Both the position numbers and the translations under genes were made by a program. Under the pieces are notes generated by a model. The model was not told where the DNA came from. It made no database searches and was given only the letters and a program-made list of their open reading frames with translations. Positions 1-12,400 of a stretch of 45,000 bases of DNA are shown piece after piece. Origin of the DNA: Hypsibius dujardini (Eukaryota; Tardigrada; Eutardigrada; Parachela; Hypsibiidae); assembly GCA_001579985.1 (NCBI GenBank), contig LRSR01013591.1, positions 1 to 45,000 of the forward strand. The letters are read 5' to 3'. Numbering within the stretch: the stretch's first letter is position 1; every line of letters begins with the position of its first letter.

Positions 1-513
1 AATCATTAAGCCGTTAAACCAGTTCAAACCGTTTTTGTCATACTTTAATATTATCTCTGACGTACCCCTTGCCCAGTTAGTGTAGTCGAGAGTTAGCCCG
101 TTCTCCCACTGCCATACTACGCCAACGTTGGCTCTGCGCAATCCAATCCACAGCGTACCACTAGGTCTCTCAATGGGTTTCCCGAAGCACAACTTTTCGG
201 CGCCGTCATGGACAGACGCCAGACTGGCGTTTAATGCAGCGCACTCCTGCTTGGCTGTGCGGTAGTCCGCTCCGGTTTTCTCAATAATTTTGTAGCACGA
301 CTCGGAACACCCGTCGTAGAACCCATCCGGGCAGGAAGGAGGCCGGGTGGCTTAACAGAAAAAGGGATGCGTGATTACCGTAATAGGCAACTAATGCGCA
401 ATTTACACATGACCCTTCCGCCTACCTGGTTGCTTGGAAGTTTGTTGAGCTCTAGTCCATGATACATTGTGTAGCAAAAAGAGAATTGACAACGTATAAA
501 TCCAACCGTTCAT
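1..513 (-). CDS. Secreted C-type lectin-like protein, 5' part (runs off left edge)
   Basis: Two exons are visible: 426-513, and 1-350 continuing past the window edge. Exon 1 encodes a start Met and a signal peptide of about 22 residues (MNGWIYTLSILFLLHNVSWT). It ends in phase 1 at a GTAGGC donor, and a TTAAG acceptor after a 75-bp intron keeps the frame. Exon 2 starts a C-type lectin domain: GFYDGCSESCYKI, then an alpha-helical AKQECAALNASLASVHD block, then LWIGLRR and VWQWENGLTLDYTNWARG. These are the usual CTLD landmarks (paired N-terminal Cys, the WIGL core and the W-x-W/NW motifs). The calcium- and sugar-binding loop (EPN or QPD, WND) is not recognisable in what remains, so ligand type cannot be said. 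The family is extracellular and used in adhesion or innate recognition. It lies just downstream of another secreted-protein gene on the same strand. Confidence 0.82.
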
Positions 514-1014
514 TCTGGCGTTCTCATTCAAAATGGTGAAATATTGGTTATGCAATTGAGCGATATCTTAGGTAAGGGTGACGATTTGCATGTGAACTCT
601 CACGGTATTCCCGCACCAGATGGGGTATAACAATTGCAAGATCAGCAGTTTTACTTGAGGGAATTGGATGCTACCATATATGCCAAGGTGGAATACAGGA
701 AGAGTTTCATGACGCTCGCGGTATTTCCATTTGAGCGAACCAGTGCAGTGAAATTATTAAAAAAGCAACTGTGGTAAACTGAAAAGAAAGTTATGTAAAT
801 ACATTTTTTGAGGAATCATGTGCGGTTCGGAGAAGGCATGAAGAGGGCCGATTATTTTATCAAAATGTCGCAAAATTACAATACAAAAAAGGACTAACAA
901 TTCACTGTCCAGAGGGAGAACGTGTTATCCAGACCACCCAAAAAGAGAGGGAATAAGGGAAGATGCCAGGTTGGAATGGATAAACTAGCAAGAAGACCCA
1001 TACATACAGTATAA
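514..1014. other. Intergenic spacer between lectin and MAM/mucin genes
   Basis: This holds the upstream region of the lectin gene and the 3' flank of the next minus-strand gene. It is AT-rich. I see no TATA box at a convincing distance, no canonical AATAAA on the minus strand and no coding signal. Confidence 0.5.
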
Positions 1015-2726
1015 TTAAATCTGCAAAAGCTGCTCTAGGAAATTGTAAAAAAATTCCCGACATTTTCTTGTAAAGGCCACGTCGACTGACAGCGTGACTG
1101 TCTCAGCAACGTCTGCGTCGGCTTTGGACAGCTCAAGGGTCCCTTTTCCGACACAGGTTACTGAGACCAACCCACTGCCGGCGCTCTGTCGACGGACACG
1201 CTCCCGTTCGGTTCCAGTTTCAGCAAGGACCCATTGGTGAAGGCGATAGGCCTTGAGACGACATTTGTTACTCTGATCCCCAACAAACTCCGCACGAGAG
1301 GCGACCACTTCGTCCAGATCAAGGTTGATCGTTGGACTGGTGAGGCTACCTTTCGAGCACGTCACGGTGATTGAGGCCGCCTGACCGTTACATGCCGCTG
1401 GAGTTGTATTTGTGATAGTTAGCGAAGAAAGGCCAAAAGTTGTGTGACTAGGAGCATCGGATGATGTGAAAACAGAAAGGGTCCTGGCTTCGTGGGTTGC
1501 CACTTCTTCACTAGTCGGAACGGTGAACGGAACAGTGAACGGAACAGTGAACGGAACAGTGGTCGGAACAGTGGTCGGAACGGTGGACGGAACAGTGGTC
1601 GGAACGGTGGACGGAACAATGGTTGGAACAGTGGTCGGAACGGTGGTCGGAACAGTGGTCGGAACAGTGGTCGGAACAGTGGTCGGAACAGTGGATGAAA
1701 AAGTGGTCGGAACAGTGGTCGGAACAGTAGTCGGAACAGTGGTCGAAACGGTGGACGGAACAGTAATCGGCGGGATGGTTGTTGCCGGTACGGTCGTTGG
1801 AGGCTGTGTTGGCGCTACAGTTGTTGGCACTATTGGTGGTATCGTCGTGATTCCTATTGAGAAGCCATAGCAATTTATCTGATCTTGCTGACTACGCCTG
1901 TGAAAACTGAATATCACGATATGTACGGTATGTTTTATAATTTACAAAGTCTCTCATCTACGCTATCGTAGGCTTTTGCTCGGCCGAATAATTTTACGTA
2001 CGGACGAACAACAGACAAGACCCAAACGGATGCTTTTGTTCGACATTTAAAAAGCAAGCAGCATTTAGTACCTTCGCCTTCCAAACTGGGAAGGGCAATA
2101 GCCCCGTACGCGCTCGCGCTCGCAACTTTGAATTGAACCTTAATCTACAAAACCAAGACATAATCCCCATATTGCGTCGTCCACACGTAATACGCGTACG
2201 ATGTACAACTAACTGTACGCAAAGTCTTACGCGGATTGGTCCGTGTTCGGGTGTGATTTCGATTTCCGAACATTTCCACCTTAATAAATATCGATCGCTG
2301 AGCATTTGTATTTCAGCGTTTGGATTATTGGCAGGAACGATTGTCATGTTGACGCCGACGGTAGAAGAGAATCTCGTCTGCAGCAGGCAAAAGGAGAAGG
2401 CGGTAGGAGCAGCGACCGTGAAGGTCTCGCTCTCGATCACCGCCCACGACTCGATGGCCGACGAGATGTACGCGTATGAGGTGGCATCTACAAACAATAC
2501 CCGAGAAATTGAAAATTGTTCACAACGTTAGAGTTGAATTGAAGTGACAGTACGTACCTAGTGGAGGTCGAGCAGCGCTAATAACTCCTGTCCGCCAGAC
2601 ATCCCCAGATGCTGTGTGAGTCCATCCGCAGAAACTCTCTTCCGGTGTGAATCCACAAGTTACCTTGGCCTCTGACGCACCGAAAAAAGCCACGAAAGAC
2701 AGGACGAAAATGTGGCCGTTCGTCAT
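1015..2726 (-). CDS. Secreted MAM-domain protein with TTVP mucin-like repeat
   Basis: Four exons join in phase: 2558-2726, 2231-2487, 2072-2144 and 1015-1883 (1,368 nt, 455 aa). Residues 1-20 are a signal peptide (MTNGHIFVLSFVAFFGASEA). Residues about 23-165 resemble a MAM domain: CGFTPEESFCGW at the start, a central hydrophobic strand set, and IKVQFKVASASAYGAIAL at the end, close to the family's final FxVxFEG..GxIALD strand. Exon 4 then encodes a Thr/Val/Pro stretch of about 75 residues built from TTVP units, expected to carry dense O-glycans. A tail of about 140 residues with several Cys follows and matches no family I know. The tail contains RVRR followed by QS, a furin-type site. Exon 2 to 3 uses an 86-bp intron (GTAAGA to TTGTAG). 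The exon 4 acceptor (AGCAAG, base 1883) was chosen because it alone keeps the TTVP frame open. Role is inferred: extracellular or cuticle/mucus-type glycoprotein. Confidence 0.7.
1515..1770 (-). repeat. 12-bp minisatellite coding for TTVP repeats
   Basis: A 12-base unit (plus strand GTCGGAACAGTG and variants) is repeated about twenty times without frame-breaking changes. On the minus strand it reads Thr-Thr-Val-Pro. Variants include FTVP and STVP units and one interruption reading TTFSSTVP. Because the unit is a multiple of three and has no stop in most frames, several other frames are also open here; those ORFs are by-products. Copy number is likely to vary between individuals. Confidence 0.9.
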
Positions 2727-3267
2727 TATGCTGTCGTACCGTGACGATTTCCTGTTTGTTACCGTGCTACTTTGACTAAGCGTTAATGTAGCTTATGATT
2801 TTGACTTAATACTCTTGGATTTAAGACTAGCAGCAAGCAAAAAATATTCTACTATTCCTGTTCGTGTATGATGCTGAGGTGTTCGAGTTTCTTAATTTCG
2901 CAATCATATTTCTAGTAGGGCTACATTGCGAAAGAACTATCATCTCGATAACATTGATAAGGAACGATAACTGACAAGCAATCACGCTCCTTCTCCCATA
3001 CCGGTTATGCCCTTCTGCGATACGGCAGACAATTCACGTATTGTCTTCACGGTATCACGAGTCGCACATTTTGCGGGTCGCACATTTTGAAATTACGCCT
3101 ATTCCTTTTCACATTCATCGCCATAGCACGATAGGAGGGAGTGGTGATCTGATTGCCTTAGACCGTCACACATAATCAAAGACATGAATCAATGCATCAA
3201 GATATACAGAATATTACTCCCAACACTACCCGATGCACTCAATCTGATGGAAATACAGTATTGCTAA
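2727..3267. other. Intergenic: laminin 3' flank and MAM/mucin 5' flank
   Basis: It contains the laminin 3' UTR (minus strand, just left of 3268) and the promoter side of the MAM gene. I found no AATAAA on the minus strand in the first 250 bases after the laminin stop and no TATA box upstream of base 2726. Nothing else is recognised. Confidence 0.5.
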
Positions 3268-3751
3268 TTAGCCGGCTATGGGACAAGAGTCTAACAGAAC
3301 ATTGTGCAACGCCGCAACCGCGTCAAAACTGATGGCCATCCCGTTGACCACCACGCCGCGAATACAACCCGCAAAGTTGGGCACTTTGGGGACAAAGTGC
3401 GCCGGGATGGACGGCGGTCTTCCTCCCACGTACAACGGCACCTTCTCCGGTAGGGCAAGAGTGGATTCGACGGCGTAGGCGACTTCTTCTTTCTGGTCAT
3501 CGACGTCCAGCATCATGACGTTGGAAACGTAGAGAACTTTTACGCGATGCCACAGCCCATCGCACAGGTGGTGACGACTGGAGAGGGCCTTGGTCACGTG
3601 AAACGAAGCTGCTCCGGTGGAAATGTTGAACACCAACTAGAAGTAAGGCGAAAACCATAATGAAGGCACATAACTTGTCTATCTGCCTGTCTGACCGTTC
3701 GCCCGTCTGTCTTATGCCCGTCTGTCTTATGCCCGCCTGCCTGCCTGCCCG

Positions 3752-3797
<46 letters not shown>

Positions 3798-4420
3798 TGT
3801 CTGTCTGTCTGTCTGTTTACATACTTGTCCATCGACGTGCTTTAGTTGAACATACGACCGTTTGACTGGATCGTACAAGAGAATGAGTTCCCCACTCAAA
3901 GAATTGGTGCGAATTTCCATTTCAATTTGGATTTTTCCGTTTGGAACGAAGCCTTCACCTAAAACCAAAACTCGCGATATTTCTAATGTTCATTCAGGCA
4001 AGAAATAAATAAAACCCATGTACTCTGTATGGCATATCCGTTGCCTTCGAAATAAGCCGCAGACTCGATGTTCATATGGCATGATCCGACTCCCTGGACG
4101 GAATTTTCCGCCAGCAAGTCAATCCTGCGTTCGTTCAGTGTGACGTTGGCGATGCATCCTCGGAATCCGACTCGTTCCATTCCCGCTGGAAGCTTGACAG
4201 CATCGGACGTACCGGCAACGTAGAACGGCAGACTGACGACAAAACGTTTCGATAATTTGAGATAATCATCGGCACCGCCGTCCACCTGCAGGACAGCGCG
4301 TCGGCTCTTCTTTTCCAGACGGACGGTGTGCCACTGTCCGTCAGACACCTTCTCAGAGCTAAATATCTCCTGTAGAAAAAAGAAAATAATCAAGGGACAC
4401 ATACAAACAGAGAGACACAG

Positions 4421-4472
<52 letters not shown>

Positions 4473-7400
4473 GGATAAAAAAAGACATGGCGACAGAAAG
4501 TATAGCACCAACTTGAGGTTGTTCATCCACAACCGTCAGCACCAAGCTCCCCTTCCGCAGCGACATCATCAACACCTCCTCTCCACTGGGATTATCCGTG
4601 TAGAACAACAAGCCATTCATACCCAAAGTCCGGAATGACATGGTCAAATTAAACAGCTTCGTGTCTTTCCTCGGTGGAAAAATCTCCACACGACTGTCCT
4701 CCGTACCGGCAAAATTCACGGCATTCCAAGAGGGCGGAGCTTTGATGAGCTTCGGAAACGGCACACAGCTCCGTGCATGTCGTGACAAGGCTAACGCTTG
4801 TGGAAGCAGTTCGGAGGCTGGCTCCAGTGTAGGTGGCGGCGATTCAAATTCACACCGCCCGACCGCGGCCTTGTCGAATGCCTAAAATATGTTCACTCTT
4901 TAATTACTGTACCACCGTGAAATACAAAAAAAGGAACACATTCCCATATTGAAATCAATACGTAACATTTTTTAATTAAATAATATTTTCAATAATTAAT
5001 TTTTTTTAATTCAACAAAAATTAAATTATTAAAGTATTGGATTTAAAAATTTATTAAATTCAGTTTATAGCAGCAAAGAATTCTTTGAAATAAAAACATT
5101 TTTTAAGGGTCACAATTCCATTTAACTGAAGAGCACTTACCTGTAACTGCTCAAACCCGACAAGGACGCCGTTGATGATGAGTCCGGTGAAGCAGCCCAC
5201 AAAGGATCTGGCTGACGCGGCAATCGCAGAAAGGTCGACATCGGTGGGCGCTCCACCGATGTACATGATATCCGCCGTGATGTTGCCACTTCCGGTGGTC
5301 AGCTTCTCTTCCTGCACTTCCATGTCGTCGACCCGGACTTCGATCTTCTTCTTGCGTTTTCTGAGAGACACGGTGTGGAGTACCCGGTCATCGTAGTATT
5401 TATCAACCTGCAACATAAGACTTATGCTCTATAAAACAATATTTGCAAGAGGCAATTTAGATATCAATTAATGTACCTGAATTTTTGTGGCAACGCTGCC
5501 GCCGTTGAAAACTAACACGAGGCGGCCGGCCTGGAGGGATGCAGTCCAGTAGTTCTGGTCACTTTTGTAGTCTTTGGAGATGGATGCGATAAGAAGACCA
5601 TCAGCTTGTGCGGTAGCGAAAGAGAAGCTGATGCTGGCGTTTTGCGGGAGGGTACGACCAGGCAAGCGGAGGTAACCGTTACTGTTGCTGAAGCTGACAT
5701 CGCGAATGGCTCGTTTTTTACAGCCTTGCTCAATGTCCACGTGGTAAACCGTCTTGGAAAGGAGATCGACCGTGGTCACATCAACCTGAATATCTTTCAG
5801 ACAACCTGGAGGACATTCAGACAAATGGTTTAGTCCAGCAAGTTTGTTTGTTCTTGTGTCGGTCTGTCTGTCTGTCTGTCTGTCTGTTTGCCTGTCTGAA
5901 TGTTTGAATCATTTTTCAGTCGGATGATCAGTCTGTAAGAACCGCACCAATAAACGGTTTGTAAGTGATGTTGTATTTGGACTGGAAAGCGAATCCGGGA
6001 GGCACTCCACCAAAATACATGTCCTTCATAGCTAATTCCAGCCCGTCCGGTTTGTTTGGTGGCAGGCTAGCCTTGATGTGGTCATCCTCCACCCGGAGAT
6101 CGGCAAAGAAGTCAGATCGCTCAGCGCGCACGTTGACGAAATTGCCGGAATTGAAACGACGATTGGTCATGACCAGCAGATGATTCTGTCCCCCCAGATA
6201 AAACTGAAAGACAACTTTGCCGTCTCGCAGTTCCAGACTGATGAAATCGCCCTACGAAGGAACATTTTAAACAGAATATAAAAAGTCTCGTCCAGTCATT
6301 TGTTCCAGTATGTATAGATAGGACAGCCCGCTGTTTAACATGAAGACACTTATGCAACCGTATAGGTGAGTGGTTACAGTCCGACAGACATAGACATACT
6401 GACTGAGTCGTACCATAGGTTCCTTGTCGTTGGCGCACAAAAATAGCAACGCGTTTTCATCAAACGTCCGGAAGGTTAATGCAATCGTGTAACGCTTGTT
6501 ATTATATCGCTTAATTTGTGGAGCACTGGCGAAGCCATTCCCGTTGAATCGGAATGAGGTCCCGTCACCCGTTTCAGCAACCCTACCATGAAGCATCACT
6601 CAAATGATGCTCCTGATCGAATACGAAAGAAAAGAAAGTCACTGTACCCAGCAGCGCAACCGGCACATCCCTCATTGGTCTTGTAGTTCCACAAGCCAAT
6701 GGACTGCCCGTCAATGGCCACTTGTCCAAGACACCCGAAAAATCCCCTCGACTGAATTTCCGGTATCTAAAACAGAAGAGTGAAAACGTAATAAAACATA
6801 CCGCATGTTAACAGTTTCAGATGAGCGACTGAAGTCTTACGTCTATGCTGTTAGGCAGTCCACCGACAAACATCTCCGACGATCGGTTAAGATCCATGCG
6901 AGAGAACCCGGCATCGGAGGAGCCGTTGATGTAGAGCGGCTCAAATCCGAGTGCTCCTCCGGTCATGGGTTCCACGCTGAGTTGGGCAGTGTGCTTGACA
7001 CTGAAAAGAGACAAAGACAAATACTTAGACCGGCAAACATAAAATAGACAAACATCTAGACATACAGTGATAAAACAGTCAGATGGGAACACACACAAGC
7101 AGACTGGTCGATAGGCGGGCAGACATGCATGTACAAAGGTTTTCAGATCGACCGACAGACACTCAGTCAATCAGCATGTCATACAGGCAGATAGACAGAT
7201 AACAAACAGACAGACGGACGGACAGACAGCCACCAGGCAGACAAACAGATTGATAGATAAACAGCAAACAGACCGACAAACAGACAGACAAACATACAGA
7301 CTGACAGTGCAACAGATAGAGAGACAAGCGGACAGACAGAGAGACCGACATCCCTATGGACAAGTAGAGAGATACATAATCAAGACAGACCGACAGATAA

Positions 7401-9366
7401 ATAGACATACAAATCAGGTAGCAAATAGACATCATGAGTGGCTTTTACTCTGACTCCATTTCTTACCGTGAGATTTCAATCTTGTACCACGTGTTTTGCT
7501 GCATGTACATGGGCTCATTTGGAAGGAGGGCCTTCGGGTGCGTGATGACCTTCGTGTCCTCTCCGACATTCCAGATGAATCGCACCAGTCCGTTGACTAC
7601 TTCCACTGCCATGAAATCACGGTCCTAATACTCAAGCAACATCGTTTTGGAATCTAAGAAGTCTAAAATAATTGGGCAATGTGCTCGTACCAAGGCATAG
7701 CTGCGCGGATTGCCGATGTACATTAGCAGTGAACTCTTCTCCGGCGCACTCGTCGAGTAGGTCAGAGTGATGGTATTGGCCGAGCTGGGAATGATTGGCG
7801 GCTCGAAAGAGCGTCGACAGACACCGTCCTTGTCTGGACTTAAAGACACCTGCAGCGTCGAGGCAGCTTGCTTCGCTTTGAGGATCACGTCTCGTAGGTT
7901 CTGGATCTTTTTCGCCATGCTTCGATGAAGCTCATCAAGCGACTTGGACGTAGTCTCCAAGTCCGCGACAGAACGATCCAGGTTGCCGATATCTCGGCGA
8001 GACTCTTGCACTGTAAAAAAACACGATACAGTCCAAAAAATAAACTCGACTTTCATGGAAAACCGAACAATATTTTGAGGACGCAATTGGTCTTAAGGCT
8101 AAAACTCCCACAAGCATAGCAGATATCAAGACAGAACAGGTACTTGTCTGCGTACAAACACAAAGTTAGACAGTGAGGCTTAATCACTCTTACCTAGACG
8201 TTCTGCTTGATCCAAAGTGCTCTTATCAACTCCCTTAATGCCGTCGAATTGGGGCTTAACCTCCGCCGCAATTGAATCAGAGATTCGGTCAACTATCACC
8301 AGTGCATCGGAAGCAGTCCTCGAAACCTCTGTGATGTTCTCTTGGATATCGTTGATCCGCTCGGTCAAGTCTGCAACGGATTGAAATCCCGTAAAAAAAT
8401 GAGACAAGCAAAAGCGTAGAGAGAAGGATTACCAAACGGAAGCAGTTCCAGTCTAGCGGCGATGCTGTCTAGCTCTACACCCGTCCGTTGATTGGTGGCA
8501 TTGACGCCGTCCAACCTGCCAGTCTCTTCATCCAACTGCTCTTGCAGACTGAACACATCCTCTTCCAAAAGTTGCTTCGAAGTCTCTTCCAACTCAGCAC
8601 TTTTGTTTAGAACTTCGCCGGCGCGAACTCCAAGCGGACTGTCCGTTTCGGGGAAGACAACGAGGAAGACTCCATCGACGGTGCTAGTGACTTTGGTTGT
8701 GATATTTTCGGCTTCGTTGACCTGGTCGACGATCTTATCGTACACTCGAGCCGCAATCATGGGGTCTTTTGCTTCAGCTTTTGCAGAGTCAAATAGTCTA
8801 AATGATCAGGGAGGCATAGGCGTATATGGCTAACCGCCTGACAGTATATCTGTCTGTCTGTCTGTCTGTCTGCTTGCTTGCTTGCCTGTATACTATTCCA
8901 CATGTACTCACTCTGCGAGCATATCTGCCTTCTCGCTCAGCTCCCGGCTGTGATCCAGCGCCGGTTGAAAGTACTTTTCTCGATACTCTGGGTTAAGATC
9001 CTCCAGGATGCCTGACGTGTTCTGCAGTACGGCTAGTGCTTCCTGAAACCCTTTCAAGGTCATTTGAGCCTCCTAAAAAGCAAGGCAACTGTAAGTGTTC
9101 AGAAATGAACAAAGTGCCCTATTAGAAGAGTACATTGCGGAGTACGACAGAGAGGAGCCCCATTTGGTTGACACCAAAGAAAGTTTCCGGAAAGGAAGAC
9201 TCAAAGTGATCGTCATCCCACAGTAATAAATACTGTGATCGCAGCAGAAGAGAAAAAGAGAAGAGAAGTTCAGATAGAACCGAATACCAAATCCACCAAG
9301 CAAGTCTGTCTATGTCTGTAGATTTGTCTTTTTGACTACCTGCCTGCCTGTCTATCTGCCTGTATA

Positions 9367-9402
<36 letters not shown>

Positions 9403-12400
9403 GCTGTTTGTCTATTTGTCTGTCTGTTATCTGTATGTCTGTCTGTCTGTCTGTCTGTCTGCCTGCCTGTCTGGTGTAGTTATCTGCAACTTTTTTGTCT
9501 TTGCGTGTCTCTCTATGGTTCCGTGTCTGTCTGGCTCTTTGCCTGACTGAATGAATGAAGACGGATTTGTATATTTATCTATCAATTGTACATGTCCTGC
9601 CTGACAAATCAATGAGACATAACAAACCTCGAAAGCTTTCGTGGCGTTTTGCTTGGCTCGGGTAGAATTGTAGAGCAATGACTGACTCTTCTCCAGCAAA
9701 ATCGTAGTATTTCCCGCCATCTCCTTGACTGTTTTTATCATCTGTTGAAGTTCGGTAAGTTTCTCTGCGGCTTCGATGGTGAGCGGCCGAGTGCTACGCA
9801 GGGCCATGGCGATGTCGTTTTCCAAGTACTGTTGGATTTCTGTGATTTTCTTCCGGAGTTGTTGATAACGTGTGCGGACAGCACTGACAAGCTCGCCCCC
9901 ACCTTCCAACGCCTCGATTTCCGATAAAGTAGCCGTGATCGAACTGTTGACAAACGCGGTAGTTAAACAAGAATGTTCAATAGGCAAATAGGCAAACAGA
10001 CCAATACAAACCAGACAAACAGACAGACGTACATCTACATACAGACAGACAGACAGACAGACAGACGTACATCTGCATACAGACAGACAAACAGACAGAC
10101 AGACCTCAATTCAGCAACTGCAGAAGTGTTGGAAAACAACTTCTTTTTGTTGAGAATGTCGCTCAAAATAGCTTCCGCTTCCGTCAGAATCAACTGAACG
10201 TTCAAGCTGCCCTGAGAAGACTCGCTCCCGACATACGCACGGAGGGTTTCCGCCAGTTCTTTGAAAATAGAAAAAATATTAGTACTCCAGTGAGGAAAAA
10301 CAAGTTGACATATTCTTACGTTTGATTTTGTGATCAAGAGTGGGGACGTCGCTGCAGGTCGTTTTCACGTTCCACTGAGCCGTGAGGCCACTGTCCTTCA
10401 GCGCGATCGCTTCCGTTGCAGATTTATTAGCCTGAAAGTATTAAAATCCTCAGATTTTAATAAAATATTATGAAGCTATAGTTTGTTTCTAAAATGACTT
10501 CCTTCAATAACTACACAACATTCTTTTCAATTCTATGACAGAATACGGGCAAGTACCATCAGCATGACACGTCGTATTTCCCGGTCAAAATCAAATCCCA
10601 ATTCCATAGCGGGAAAGATGGAATCCATGAAGGAAGTGCTTTCCCCGATCGCCCCGGCGACCACCACCTTACAAAAATGGATGAATTATTAATGGAAGGT
10701 AAAGCAAAAATGGACAGTCTCCAAATACCGAAATATGGTCATATTTTTCTTGGAGGCGGGTCATTCTCTTCAGCGGAGCCAGATGAAGTCCACTCATATT
10801 CACGTATTCCAGACCACGATCCATCTCACTGAATTCGTCCACCAATGTCTTGATACACTTATCGTTCATGCAATCTACCAAGTACAAGTATAAATGACGA
10901 AATGCACACTTGATTGAGTACCTGTCTGCCTGCTGAAGAACCTATCCGTATTTGTCTCCAAAATCTGCACAAAAGCTTGACCAAAACTGAAACTTACTGA
11001 CACAACCATTGGACGTGATAACATGCCCGACTTGGCACTTGCTGCAATCCCTTCCCTGCAGACCACCACGACACTGGCACTGGCCAGTCAACACATCGCA
11101 CAGGTTGTTAGCGGATCCCCAAGTGTTGCACTGGCACGGAACACACGGAACACCCCGTCGAGGATTGCCGTAATAGCCCTTTTCACAGCTTTCACACTTT
11201 TCCCCAATAAATCCATGTCGACAACGGTCGCAGACAAAGTCGACGGCATCGTCGTGACGCACGACGGAACAGGACTCGCTGTAGTTGTGATCAACACTGG
11301 GACAGGCACAACGTTTACAACCGTCACGCTGGCCCTTGTGTGCTTCGCCGTAGTAACCCTTTTCGCATCGTTGACAACGTTCACCTGCAAGGCCAAACAT
11401 CCGTGCAAACGTACTTCAGTCAACAGGAAAGATAGATAAATATAGTCAGACACCAGACGGTGACAGGGAAGTAGTCAAAAAACAGAACGCAACACGAACA
11501 AAAACGCCCACAGTCAGATGGGCTTATAAGCAGACCAATAAACACACAGACAGACACAGAAAGAGAAGCAGTCTTAGAGACAGACAGAGAGACAGTCAGA
11601 CAGACAAAAATAAAGACAAACGGATGTCTTGAACACACCTTCAGTCTGATGCAAACAATTCATGCAGCGTCCACTATCTGCATCACACTCCTTCGAATGA
11701 TTATGGCAGTCACACGGCACCGATTCGCCCAGCAACTTGAAATGATCGATGTGATCCAGTGCGTCCGGTGCATGTTTCCGGTAATATCCCGTCGCAGCAT
11801 TCTGGCACGAGCTGCCGTTGTAACCGGCCGGACAGTCACAGAATTCCACACCCAACGCGGAGCGTCCACTGCCAGTGCCTCGTTCCGACGGTCGTCCGGC
11901 CACCTCCATCTCTATCTGACTGATCTGCAGGTGGATCGGCATGGGATGAGCGTTGCCGCGGACCAGGAGATGCTGGACGTTTTGCAGGGCAACCATGAGA
12001 AGGTCTCGTGAGACGGGAAACTGTGGGGACTGACGGTTGTGCCATTGCGATTCGTGGAAGTGGATTTCGTAGACACCATGACCGTTGGTGCGGTGGGGTT
12101 TGTAGTCCAAGATTATTCGGTTGTTGCCCTGAAACGGATACATACATACCAATTGTCAATGTAACTGTTTACACGCATCAAAATATCTGTCCCTTTTTAC
12201 AATCTCTGCCTTCAGTTTGACTGTTTTTTGAAAGTCCGCCAAGTGGGTTTGGCTGTGTATCGAAAATTATAAGGCTACGGAATTGTTTGATGGTCCAGGC
12301 TCTAAGCGTCTTCATAATTGCTTCATCTATTTCTTCAACAACTCACGTCTATTTAGAATACTGAGACTATTCGGCGGCTGCTTCTTTATCTTTTTCTAAT

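Larger units (their letters stand above)
3268..7830 (-). other. Laminin LG1-LG5 foot, exons 25-36
   Basis: Five LG modules: LG1 exons 25-28, LG2 28-31, LG3 31-33, a Pro-rich linker with Cys in exon 33, LG4 33-34, LG5 34-36. Each ends with the conserved pair of Cys in a GCxxxxxxxG context ([57 protein letters not shown]). LG1-3 is the main integrin site in this family; LG4-5 binds dystroglycan and heparin. Confidence 0.92.
7830..10997 (-). other. Laminin coiled-coil domains I/II, exons 17-25
   Basis: Residues about 1680-2215. Long heptad-type helix sequence with few Pro or Gly (for example [23 protein letters not shown] and [23 protein letters not shown]). It assembles with the beta and gamma chains inside the secretory pathway. 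Confidence 0.85.

Noticed and set aside
1466-1870. Plus-strand frame of GTVVGTV repeats and the minus-strand frame of HCSD repeats
   Set aside because: By-products of the 12-bp minisatellite. The TTVP frame alone continues into coherent protein on both sides and joins the MAM exons in phase.
3497-3968. Open frames rich in Arg-Gln-Ala-Gly or Cys-Leu-Pro-Ala repeats, and similar SVCL frames at 7163-7435, 9332-9550, 18550-18935, 20091-20570, 21168-21493 and 22267-22874
   Set aside because: They are translations of ACAG/CTGT/CTGC arrays, which have no stop in any frame. They sit in laminin introns, and the real exons end at splice sites before them.
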